Positions 6,531-13,000 of a stretch of DNA of 13,000 nt are shown in pieces. The position numbers and the translations under genes were made by a program. Under the pieces are notes generated by a model that made no database searches, was not told where the DNA came from, and saw nothing but the letters and a program-made list of their open reading frames with translations. This stretch comes from Bacteroidales bacterium (GTDB lineage Bacteria; Bacteroidota; Bacteroidia; Bacteroidales; UBA7960): positions 1 through 13,000 of the forward strand of contig SLEW01000146.1 of assembly GCA_007124575.1 (NCBI GenBank). Reading direction: 5' to 3'. Every line of letters starts with the position of its first letter. The first letter of the stretch is position 1.

Positions 6531-7364
6531 TTAAATGTCGGGGGAAACAAGCTCTTCCAGTTCTTCCTGTTCGTCCTGCATCAGGTTTTTCACAATATAT
6601 GCATACGACAATGTATTAAAATCCATGTTCAGTTCAATCCTCGCAGTATAAAAAGTCTCCCCTCTCCTGATTTCCCAGTCTGTAATGTGTCCTATGGGGA
6701 TATTTTCCGGAAAAATGGCAGATAATCCGCTTGTTACAACCTCATCACCGGTCTGCAGGTCAACATGTGGCGGTATGTATGACATGTGAGCTGTGCGGTA
6801 ATTATCTCCCTCCCACTGTAAACTGCCAATATGCCCGGTTGTTTTAATCTTTACACTAAGCATTACCTCACTATGAAGCAGTGACATGGCCAGACTGAAG
6901 TTGTCAGAGACCGCCGTGATAATACCTGCAACACCGTCAGGGGTTAGGATCCCCATGTTAGGTCTTATTCCGTGTAACTGTCCTTTGTTGAGCGTGATGT
7001 AGTTATTGCGGCGGGTTATTGAATTATTGATGACGCCCGCATGCATATAGGTAAAACGTCTTTTGAAAATGGTGTCCGGAGCAATATAAACGGAATCATC
7101 AGACAGGAAAAAACTCTCTTCCAGTTGGTTGTGCAGCCGGGTATTTTCCTCCAGAAGTTTTTCATGCACCTGCCTGAGTGAAAAATAGGATACAACCCTG
7201 TCGCGTGCCTGATGGAGTTGTCCTGCAATTTTATTTGCTGAATGCCACATCAGCGCCTGCTGATAATGCTGTCTTGATCCTGTGATAATGATGGCCAGGA
7301 TAAAAAGCAGCAGAAACAGAAAGAAAAAATAATACCTGGAAATAAACTGAAACAGGTTTCGCAT
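6531..7364 (-). CDS. mreC: Rod shape-determining protein MreC
   Basis: 277 residues. A short cytoplasmic N terminus is followed by one membrane segment (about 11-28), a coiled coil (about 62-84, HEKLLEENTRLHNQLEE) that mediates dimerisation, and the periplasmic beta-barrel domains. NNYITLNKG (120-128) and GDEVVTSGLSAIFPENIPIG (206-225) are characteristic MreC blocks. MreC links the MreB filament to the periplasmic transpeptidase PBP2 and stimulates wall synthesis. The acidic tail (EQEELEELVSPD) extends slightly past the conserved core. It starts 49 bp after mreB and has a clear Shine-Dalgarno sequence, which most genes in this window lack. Confidence 0.94.
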   Translation of the reverse strand: MRNLFQFISRYYFFFLFLLLFILAIIITGSRQHYQQALMWHSANKIAGQLHQARDRVVSYFSLRQVHEKLLEENTRLHNQLEESFFLSDDSVYIAPDTIFKRRFTYMHAGVINNSITRRNNYITLNKGQLHGIRPNMGILTPDGVAGIITAVSDNFSLAMSLLHSEVMLSVKIKTTGHIGSLQWEGDNYRTAHMSYIPPHVDLQTGDEVVTSGLSAIFPENIPIGHITDWEIRRGETFYTARIELNMDFNTLSYAYIVKNLMQDEQEELEELVSPDI

Positions 7365-7370
7365 GACAGT

Positions 7371-7375
7371 CTCCT
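7371..7375 (-). promoter_or_regulatory. Shine-Dalgarno site of mreC
   Basis: The minus strand reads AGGAG six bases before the mreC ATG. A good Shine-Dalgarno is uncommon in Bacteroidota and is not seen before the other starts in this window. It fixes the start codon at 7364. Confidence 0.6.
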
Positions 7376-7413
7376 GGTTTTGACATAAAGCCGGATAGTA
7401 AACCAGCCGATGC

Positions 7414-8436
7414 CTATTTAATCAAGAAAGGGAACTTATCAAAGTTTTTCAATGCTATACCTGTGCCTCTTGCCACAGCTCTCAGCGGGTCTTCGGCCAC
7501 GTGAACGTTAAGTCTGGTCTTTTGCGCAATACGTTTGTCCAGGCCTCTGAGCAGACCGCCGCCCCCTGCCATGTAAATGCCGGTTCTGAAAATGTCGGCC
7601 GCAAGCTCAGGGGGTGTCATCTCAAGTGCGTTCATCACCGCAGCTTCAATTTTGGTGATGGATTTATCCAGGCAGTGGGCCACTTCAGAATAACCGATTT
7701 TGACCTCCTTGGGGACGCCGGTCATCATGTCACGTCCATGCACCGCCATATCATCCGGTGGGTTTTCCAGCTCAGCAAGGGCTGAGCCGACCTCGATCTT
7801 GATCTTTTCTGCGGTACGCTCCCCTATTAGAATGTTATGCTGTTTACGCATAAACTCCATGATATCCGTATTAAAATCGTCACCAGCGATGCGGATGGAC
7901 TTATTACACACGATCCCACCCAAGGCAATGACAGCAATTTCCGTGGTACCCCCTCCCACATCAATAACCATGTTACCCACTGGCTCAAGCACATCAATTC
8001 CAATGCCAATGGCTGCAGCCATGGGTTCATGTATCAGCCGGACCTCCTTGGCACCAGCCTGCTCACAACTGTCGCGTACCGCACGTTCTTCAACCTCTGT
8101 AATGCCCGAGGGAATACAGATCACCATCCTTAAGGAAGGCGGAAACAAAGGCTTTTTTGTTTCCGTCATCTTTATCATGGCACGAATCATCGCTTCAGCA
8201 GCCTGAAAATCTGCGATCACGCCGTCACGCAGAGGACGCAAGGTCTTAATGTTTTCATGCGTCTTCCCGTGCATCATCATCGCCTGCTTTCCTACGGCAA
8301 TCATTTCACCGGTCGCCCTGTCAAGGGCTACTATAGACGGCTCTTCCACCACTACCTTGTCATTGTGAATAATGATCGAATTAGCCGTGCCAAGGTCGAT
8401 TGCAATCTCCTTGGTTAAAAATGAAAACAAACCCAT
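7414..8436 (-). CDS. mreB: Actin-like rod shape-determining protein MreB
   Basis: 340 residues, the normal length. MreB polymerises with ATP into membrane-bound filaments that position the elongasome. The actin-fold motifs are all present: phosphate-1 loop DLGTANS (14-20), phosphate-2 loop DVGGGTTE (159-166), the catalytic-region glutamate in LIHEPMAAAIG (134-144), and the adenosine loop MAGGGGLLRGL (289-299). The N-terminal MGLFSFLTKE is short and hydrophobic, which fits direct membrane contact. It lies 25 bp downstream of purH and upstream of mreC, so it is probably co-transcribed with both. No Shine-Dalgarno or separate promoter is obvious in the 25-bp gap. Confidence 0.97.
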   Translation of the reverse strand: MGLFSFLTKEIAIDLGTANSIIIHNDKVVVEEPSIVALDRATGEMIAVGKQAMMMHGKTHENIKTLRPLRDGVIADFQAAEAMIRAMIKMTETKKPLFPPSLRMVICIPSGITEVEERAVRDSCEQAGAKEVRLIHEPMAAAIGIGIDVLEPVGNMVIDVGGGTTEIAVIALGGIVCNKSIRIAGDDFNTDIMEFMRKQHNILIGERTAEKIKIEVGSALAELENPPDDMAVHGRDMMTGVPKEVKIGYSEVAHCLDKSITKIEAAVMNALEMTPPELAADIFRTGIYMAGGGGLLRGLDKRIAQKTRLNVHVAEDPLRAVARGTGIALKNFDKFPFLIK

Positions 8437-8461
8437 GAATATAATGTATTAGATAATGTTT

Positions 8462-9994
8462 TTAATGTCTGAAATGTCTGTTGCCGGTAAATACCATAGC
8501 CATACCGGCTTTATTGCAATAGTCGATAGAGTCCTGATCTCTTTTGGATCCACCAGGCTGAATCACAGCCTTTATGCCTTCTGCATGGGCTATTTCCATA
8601 CAATCAGAAAAAGGGAAAAAGGCGTCCGAGGCCATTACGGCACCATTCAGGTCATGGTCAAACTCCCTGGCCTTTTTGACGGCCTGCTTCAACGCATCAA
8701 CGCGCGAGGTCTGACCACCACCCATGCCCACAAGCATATGATCCTTAACTAAAGCTATGGCGTTGGATTTTAAATGTTTCACCACGGTGTTGGCCATAAC
8801 AAGATCATTCTCCAGGCTTTCATCAGGATGAGCTGTGGTGACTTTCCGCCATTGACCGGGAGACGTGGATTTATGATCCTGACTTTGCCAGAGCACGCCA
8901 TTAAGAAGCGAACGATAACGATAATCAGGCATGATGCTGGGCTTGCTCCGCAACAGGATACGGCTTTTGCCCGCTGTCAGCACCCGGATAGCCTCTTCAT
9001 CAAAAGACGGAGCTATGAGTGCCTCAAAAAATATCTGACCTATAGTCTCTGCCAACGCTGCACTGATATGCCTGTTGGCGATCAAAATGCCACCAAAGGC
9101 AGATACCGGATCCCCTGCAAGCGCATCCCGCCAGGCGTCTTCCATGCGATCACGTAAAGCCACACCGCAAGCATTGGTATGTTTGATGATCACAAAGGCA
9201 GGGGAAACAAACTCCCTGACAAGCCCTATGCCAGCATCTACATCAAGCAGATTGTTGTATGACAAAGGCTTACCGCTAAGCTGTTCGAACAGTTCCTCAG
9301 GCGCACCAAAGAAGACTGCCTGCTGATGCGGGTTCTCACCATAACGCAGCGGATGAGCCTGATCTATGCTTTCCTTGAAAACCTTATGTGTATGGCCTTC
9401 ATTAAGGTAGTGAAAGATGGCCGTATCATAGTGGGATGACACATGCATGGCCGCAGCTGCCATTCTGCGCCTGTCAGCAAGACTTGTTGCCCCTCGCTGA
9501 CTTTCAAGAAGCTCGGTGACCTCCTCAAAATAACCAGCCGAGGGAACCACCAGAACATGGTCGTGGTTTTTTGCTGCAGCGCGTATAAGAGATATTCCTC
9601 CAATGTCAATATGCTCAATGATCTCAGTATGCGATGCTCCACGACCAACCATTTCCTGAAACGGATACAGGTCTGTTATAACCATATCAACGGGCTCAAT
9701 GTCATACGTTCGCATGTCATCCTGATCCGCCTGCCGATCCGGCCGGCACAATATGCCGCCAAAAACTGCCGGATGTAATGTCTTTACACGTCCACCCAAT
9801 ATGGAAGGATAAGACGTCATTTCCTCCACAGCAGTGACCGGAATATTCATTTCTCTAATATAAGCTGCCGTGCCACCAGTAGACAAAATCTCCATACCGG
9901 CAGAATGTATGGTCCTGATTAGCTGCCTGGCCGCGTCTTTATCATGAACCGTCACCAGGGCCCTGGCATGTTTTTTCTTCAGCTGTGTATCCAT
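8462..9994 (-). CDS. purH: Bifunctional AICAR formyltransferase / IMP cyclohydrolase PurH
   Basis: 510 residues, the usual length. PurH catalyses the last two steps of de novo IMP synthesis in the cytoplasm: formylation of AICAR with 10-formyl-tetrahydrofolate, then ring closure. The N-terminal cyclohydrolase domain (1 to about 200) shows STGGTAAYI (38-46) and GGRVKTLHPAVFGG (67-80). The transformylase domain shows RYGENPHQ (217-224), the catalytic Lys-His pair in KHTNACG (K271, H272), DPVSAFGG (295-302), GQTSR (427-431) and SDAFFPF (456-462). It is the first gene of a purH-mreB-mreC-mreD unit, an order also seen in Bacteroides, which ties purine supply to growth genes only by shared transcription. 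Its start is 63 bp from the divergent yitT-family gene. No strong minus-strand promoter motif is visible there. Confidence 0.97.
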   Translation of the reverse strand: MDTQLKKKHARALVTVHDKDAARQLIRTIHSAGMEILSTGGTAAYIREMNIPVTAVEEMTSYPSILGGRVKTLHPAVFGGILCRPDRQADQDDMRTYDIEPVDMVITDLYPFQEMVGRGASHTEIIEHIDIGGISLIRAAAKNHDHVLVVPSAGYFEEVTELLESQRGATSLADRRRMAAAAMHVSSHYDTAIFHYLNEGHTHKVFKESIDQAHPLRYGENPHQQAVFFGAPEELFEQLSGKPLSYNNLLDVDAGIGLVREFVSPAFVIIKHTNACGVALRDRMEDAWRDALAGDPVSAFGGILIANRHISAALAETIGQIFFEALIAPSFDEEAIRVLTAGKSRILLRSKPSIMPDYRYRSLLNGVLWQSQDHKSTSPGQWRKVTTAHPDESLENDLVMANTVVKHLKSNAIALVKDHMLVGMGGGQTSRVDALKQAVKKAREFDHDLNGAVMASDAFFPFSDCMEIAHAEGIKAVIQPGGSKRDQDSIDYCNKAGMAMVFTGNRHFRH

Positions 9995-10015
9995 TAAAAA
10001 AAGCGTTTATCTTTG
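9984..10015 (+). promoter_or_regulatory. Candidate promoter for the YitT-family gene
   Basis: TATCTTTG at 10008-10015 is an exact -7 match. TGTG at 9984-9987, one base off the TTTG -33 element, sits 20 bases upstream, the preferred spacing. The predicted start near 10022 gives a 36-base leader. The -33 element lies inside the first codons of divergent purH. Confidence 0.5.
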
Positions 10016-10057
10016 CAGCCTTAAAAATCCACACGAAGTTACGCTAAATTTTCAGAT

Positions 10058-10948
10058 ATGGCTTTTAAGAAAGAAAAAGTTTTTTCACGTAAATGGATTG
10101 TCTCCTATCTACTTATATTGATAGGAGCGTTTATCATGGCCAGTGGCTATGTGCTGTTTGTAAGCCCCTACAAAATTGTGCCCGGAGGAGTATATGGTAT
10201 TGGTATCATTCTTTACCACCTGATGGATCTTCCCATCGGCCTTACCGGTTTGGCGCTGAACATTCCATTGGCTATTATAGGTGTCAAATTGCTTGGTCCA
10301 CGCTTTGGAGTAAAAACCGTGGTAGGATTCTTTTTGGTTTCAGGCTTCATTGATGGAATTGAGATGTGGTATGGTTCGGAGCCCCTTGTAGAGGGCGACC
10401 CACTTCTTTCAAGCATTTTCGGTGGTGTTTTCATCGGGCTTGGGCTCGGACTTATCTTCAAGGCCAGGGCTACGTCAGGTGGCACCAGCATCCTGGCCAT
10501 GATCATGACCAAATACACCCGTATTCCCATAGGACAGAGTCTGGCTATTGTGGATGCGCTGGTAGTTGGCCTGGCACTTCTTTCTTTTGGCGACTGGACT
10601 ATCCCGCTTTACTCGCTCATTGTGATATTCATCACGGGTAAAGTGATCGATGTGGTGATGGAGGGATTTTCCTACGAAAAAACCCTTTTCATCGTAAGCA
10701 ACAAATATGAAGAGATATCACAGAAAATCCTGGAAGACTTGAACCGTGGCGGCACGCTTATAGAGGGCAAAGGCATGTATAAGCAAGATGAGAAAAAGAT
10801 CATTTTCGTGAATGTGACCCGCAGGGAGATGGCAGTACTCCATGATTACATTAACGACATCGACCCGGACGCCTTTGTTACCGTTATTGAGGCTTCCGAG
10901 ATTCTCGGGAAAGGCTTCCGGCCATTAGGTGAAAAGGCTGGTGAATAA
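10058..10948 (+). CDS. YitT family membrane protein (YitT plus DUF2179 domains)
   Basis: 296 residues. The first 200 are mostly hydrophobic, with about five to six membrane segments (near 15-35, 62-80, 86-100, 118-135, 160-178 and 182-200) and glycine-rich motifs such as VPGGVYGIGI (41-50) and ARATSGGTSILA (136-147) typical of the YitT/DUF161 family. The C-terminal part (about 206-285) is a soluble DUF2179 domain: RGGTLIEGKGMYKQDEKKI (230-248), then EASEILGKGF (278-287). DUF2179 resembles small regulatory ligand-binding domains, but the family has no firmly established function; a transporter role is often supposed. The gene is monocistronic, with a good promoter on one side and a strong hairpin terminator on the other. 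Confidence 0.92.
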   Translation: MAFKKEKVFSRKWIVSYLLILIGAFIMASGYVLFVSPYKIVPGGVYGIGIILYHLMDLPIGLTGLALNIPLAIIGVKLLGPRFGVKTVVGFFLVSGFIDGIEMWYGSEPLVEGDPLLSSIFGGVFIGLGLGLIFKARATSGGTSILAMIMTKYTRIPIGQSLAIVDALVVGLALLSFGDWTIPLYSLIVIFITGKVIDVVMEGFSYEKTLFIVSNKYEEISQKILEDLNRGGTLIEGKGMYKQDEKKIIFVNVTRREMAVLHDYINDIDPDAFVTVIEASEILGKGFRPLGEKAGE

Positions 10949-10987
10949 AGGAAGCGGACAAAGCTGCAGATCAGCATTATTTACTAT

Positions 10988-11049
10988 GAATGTAATGGCA
11001 CAGTAATCCTTTTGGACGGAGTACTGTGCCATTACATTTTTTTATTTTA
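10988..11049 (+). terminator. Strong intrinsic terminator after the YitT-family gene
   Basis: A perfect 15-bp inverted repeat (10991-11005 with 11022-11036; left arm TGTAATGGCACAGTA) extends outward by two A-T pairs, with a 16-base loop that can close further with TCC/GGA. It is followed by a T-rich run with one A (about 11037-11047). It begins 40 bases after the stop codon. There is no T run on the other strand. The stem is longer than usual for a terminator, but its placement is ideal. Confidence 0.85.
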
Positions 11050-11086
11050 ATGTATATGTAAATATTGTGTATTTTTATATGCATTT

Positions 11087-11119
11087 TTTGTTCTTTCATT
11101 TTATAATTTTTTATTTTTG
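11087..11119 (+). promoter_or_regulatory. Full-consensus Bacteroidota promoter, distal to the protease gene
   Basis: TTTG (11087-11090), a 21-base spacer and TATTTTTG (11112-11119) match both elements of the Bacteroidota promoter exactly, the best match in the window. A start near 11126 would give the protease mRNA a leader of about 258 bases, including the G-rich island. The surrounding sequence is very T-rich, so a chance match is possible. Confidence 0.5.
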
Positions 11120-11179
11120 CAACATGTAAAAAAACAATACTCCCCTTATTTAAAGAAGCTGCTATGTGATCATTATTTT

Positions 11180-11209
11180 GGAGGAATGGCTGGAGGGTTG
11201 GTGGGTGGG
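11180..11209 (+). other. G-rich island, possible G-quadruplex
   Basis: Thirty bases in an AT-rich gap contain eight separate runs of two or three G (11180-81, 11183-84, 11188-89, 11192-93, 11195-97, 11200-01, 11203-05 and 11207-09), with linkers of one to four bases. This can form two-tetrad G-quadruplexes in several registers, or a three-tetrad form only with a bulge. If the distal promoter is used, it lies about 55 bases into the RNA leader. Confidence 0.4.
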
Positions 11210-11276
11210 ATTCATAATTTCTGTTTATTGAGATAAAAACTGTCCTTCCGATAGCTGCTGTTTAGCGAATTATTAA

Positions 11277-11284
11277 TAAGTTTG
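11277..11284 (+). promoter_or_regulatory. Candidate proximal -7 element for the protease gene
   Basis: TAAGTTTG is an exact -7 match. At the -33 position only GCTG (11254-11257) is found, 19 bases upstream. A start near 11291 would leave a 93-base leader before the ATG at 11384. It competes with the distal promoter as the main start. Confidence 0.4.
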
Positions 11285-11383
11285 CATCTGGATATTATAC
11301 TTGATATCTCCACTCATACGACATCCTGCAATAAGATGCGGTGATGTTTTTTTAAACTTATAAAAAACCTAAAGCATTTGAAA

Positions 11384-13000
11384 ATGAACAAGAGGACACT
11401 TACTAAACTTACTTTTCTTTTCTCTATTTTATTTCTTTTTGGAGGGACACTTCAGGCACAGATGTTTGATGTGGATGCATCTGCCATTGAAAAGGATTAT
11501 CATGAAAGGCATGACAACAAGGCGCCAAAAGACATTTTTGACGATCCGGAAAATGTAGAACGTTTTCTTGAGCAGTTTTACCGTGGTGGTGAGCGGATTG
11601 TAGGCGGTGAAGACGTGGACATCAAAAACTATCCATGGCAGGCTTCCTTGCAGCTGCAGCCGCAGCATGGCGGGAGCCATTTTTGTGGTGCCGTAATTGT
11701 TAATGACAATTGGGCCATTACTGCTGCACACTGTTTGATTTTTGATGGCGTGGGTGAGCTGGATCCGAGCATGGTAAGGCTGCGGGTAGGCTTTACTTCC
11801 ATGTCATCCAATCAGGGGTACTATCATAATATCAGCGACCTGATTATCTATCCGGATTATGATGATGATCAGCACCAGTATGATATCGCCCTCATCAACC
11901 TGAGCAGCCCCATTGACCTTGAAAATGAAAATATGGCTTCCGTGGGGCGCGTGACCCAGGATGATGCTGCAAATGGCATGACAGATCCGGATGAAATGGT
12001 TAAAGTATCCGGCTGGGGTGCGCTTTCTGAGGGAGGCCCTTCACCTGATATCCTCCAGGCTATTGAAGTGCCTATTGTTGATGTGACAGATACGAATTAT
12101 CCCCCTTCATGGATCACCGACGACATGATCATTGCAGGTGCCGATGGCATGGATGCATGCCAGGGCGACAGCGGAGGACCCATGGTAGTTGATGACGGCG
12201 AAGGCTGGTATAAGGTGGCCGGTATTGTAAGTTTTGGTGTCGGCTGCGGCCAGGCAGGCTTCCCCGGAGTATATGCCAGGGTAAGCTTTTTTGAAACCTG
12301 GCTTGATGAATTCCTGATTTCACCCGACCCGAACCAGTATTACAATTTCCATTATGAAACTTTTGGTGATGGTGACGTTCCCCAGGAATGGGTTAACAAT
12401 GTGATTGAGGGTCCCGCAGGGTTCCCCGGCTGGGAATGGACAGACACCGGTGGCTCTTTTGGCGGACAATTGAACTCGACCACAGCAAATGACGGCTACA
12501 TGATACTGGATTCTGATGGCCACGGAACTCAGGGGCAACCGGAAGAAGCAGACCTTATCAGCCCGGCGTTTGATTTTTCCGATATCACTACAGACATTAT
12601 TTTCTCCGTGGAGCATCTGGCCAGGACTTTTGGAAATGTCGATATCAGAATATATATCAGCACGGATGGTTTTAACACCCAAACAGAGTTATACAGGTGG
12701 CACGACGCTTCTCACAATGATTTCAACGGACCCAACCCGGTCTTATCCCAGTTTGATGTAACTGATATCGCACAAGGTGAAAACAACGTGCAATTTAAGT
12801 TTAAATGGATTGGATCCTACGACTACTGGTGGCTTGTTGATGATTTCAAGATACAGGTGGAAAACCCATCCAAACTGGTTCATTTCAATGTTACCGACGG
12901 CGAGATTCCGTTGGAAAATGTTTCCATCAGCACCCAGTACTCAGACCAGGAAACTACCACCGACGCTGATGGTGAAGCACAACTTACTTTGTATGAAGGC
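11384..13000 (+). CDS. Secreted trypsin-like serine protease with C-terminal accessory domains (3' end outside window)
   Basis: 539 residues are visible with no stop, so the C terminus is missing. The start ATG opens a signal peptide (MNKRTLTKLTFLFSILFLFG, likely cut after LQAQ near residue 26). A charged propeptide (about 27-71) ends at ERIVGGEDV, the usual activation site, with R71 before I72. The S1A (chymotrypsin-fold) protease domain spans 72 to about 310: H116 in TAAHC, D167 in YDIALINL, S263 in GDSGGP. D257, six residues before the serine, predicts cleavage after Arg or Lys. Cysteine pairs C101-C117 and C259-C288 are kept. Residues about 318-492 form a beta-sandwich like the MAM/cleaved-adhesin domains of Bacteroidota secreted proteins (DLISPAFDFS, WWLVDDFKI). 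From about 497 a carboxypeptidase-regulatory-like or Ig-like domain begins. A type IX secretion signal at the missing C terminus is plausible but unseen. Confidence 0.9.
   Translation, partial: MNKRTLTKLTFLFSILFLFGGTLQAQMFDVDASAIEKDYHERHDNKAPKDIFDDPENVERFLEQFYRGGERIVGGEDVDIKNYPWQASLQLQPQHGGSHFCGAVIVNDNWAITAAHCLIFDGVGELDPSMVRLRVGFTSMSSNQGYYHNISDLIIYPDYDDDQHQYDIALINLSSPIDLENENMASVGRVTQDDAANGMTDPDEMVKVSGWGALSEGGPSPDILQAIEVPIVDVTDTNYPPSWITDDMIIAGADGMDACQGDSGGPMVVDDGEGWYKVAGIVSFGVGCGQAGFPGVYARVSFFETWLDEFLISPDPNQYYNFHYETFGDGDVPQEWVNNVIEGPAGFPGWEWTDTGGSFGGQLNSTTANDGYMILDSDGHGTQGQPEEADLISPAFDFSDITTDIIFSVEHLARTFGNVDIRIYISTDGFNTQTELYRWHDASHNDFNGPNPVLSQFDVTDIAQGENNVQFKFKWIGSYDYWWLVDDFKIQVENPSKLVHFNVTDGEIPLENVSISTQYSDQETTTDADGEAQLTLYEG

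Larger units (their letters stand above)
10949..11383 (+). other. 435-bp AT-rich non-coding region upstream of the protease gene
   Basis: No convincing gene lies here. From left to right it holds the yitT terminator, an AT-rich stretch with a full promoter match (11087-11119), a G-rich island (11180-11209), a second -7 element (11277-11284), and a weak hairpin (ACATC 11321-11325 with GATGT 11343-11347) running into a T run just before the protease start. An open frame of 16 codons (11186-11236) overlaps the G-rich island but is poorly supported. Confidence 0.7.

Noticed and set aside
7700..8206. 168-codon open frame opposite mreB
   Set aside because: Antisense shadow of a strongly conserved actin-fold gene; low-complexity Ser/Ile/Met-rich product with no domain.
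10034..10041. TAACTTCG on the minus strand as a purH promoter
   Set aside because: One mismatch in the -7 element and no -33 element at any acceptable distance.

Overview
The window looks like ordinary chromosome from a member of the Bacteroidota, probably class Bacteroidia. The reasons are the gene order purH-mreB-mreC-mreD, a DUF4301 protein, a lipoprotein thioredoxin of the TlpA type, a secreted multidomain protease, near-absence of Shine-Dalgarno sites, and several copies of the Bacteroidota -7 promoter element TAnnTTTG upstream of genes. All assignments come from reading motifs by eye; no database search was run.

Layout. 1-246 (+) is the C-terminal end of a thioredoxin-fold protein. It converges on 269-1420 (-), an orphan sensor histidine kinase with a cysteine-rich PAS domain. 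1532-3067 (+) is a DUF4301 protein that resembles a UDP-sugar pyrophosphorylase. Its 3' end overlaps by 32 bp the 3' end of 3036-3803 (-), lpxH, a lipid A enzyme. 4034-4621 (+) is a cysteine dioxygenase-like cupin. 4672-5898 (-) is a lipoprotein thiol-disulfide protein. 6000-9994 (-) is the operon purH-mreB-mreC-mreD: purine synthesis plus the rod-shape machinery. 10058-10948 (+) is a YitT-family membrane protein followed by a strong terminator. 10949-11383 is a 435-bp AT-rich gap with two promoter candidates and a conspicuous G-rich island. 11384-13000 (+) is the start of a secreted trypsin-like protease that runs off the window.

The genes are mostly housekeeping or cell-envelope functions: lipid A synthesis, cell-wall elongation, periplasmic thiol chemistry and secreted proteolysis. 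They are arranged as short independent units on alternating strands, apart from the purH-mre operon. I see no mobile element, CRISPR array, tRNA, rRNA or phage gene.

The points most worth following are the nucleotidyltransferase-like motifs in DUF4301, the cysteine cluster in the orphan kinase, the possible long G-rich leader of the protease gene, and the absence of the usual mrdA/rodA genes after mreD. I do not see a clearly new multi-gene system.
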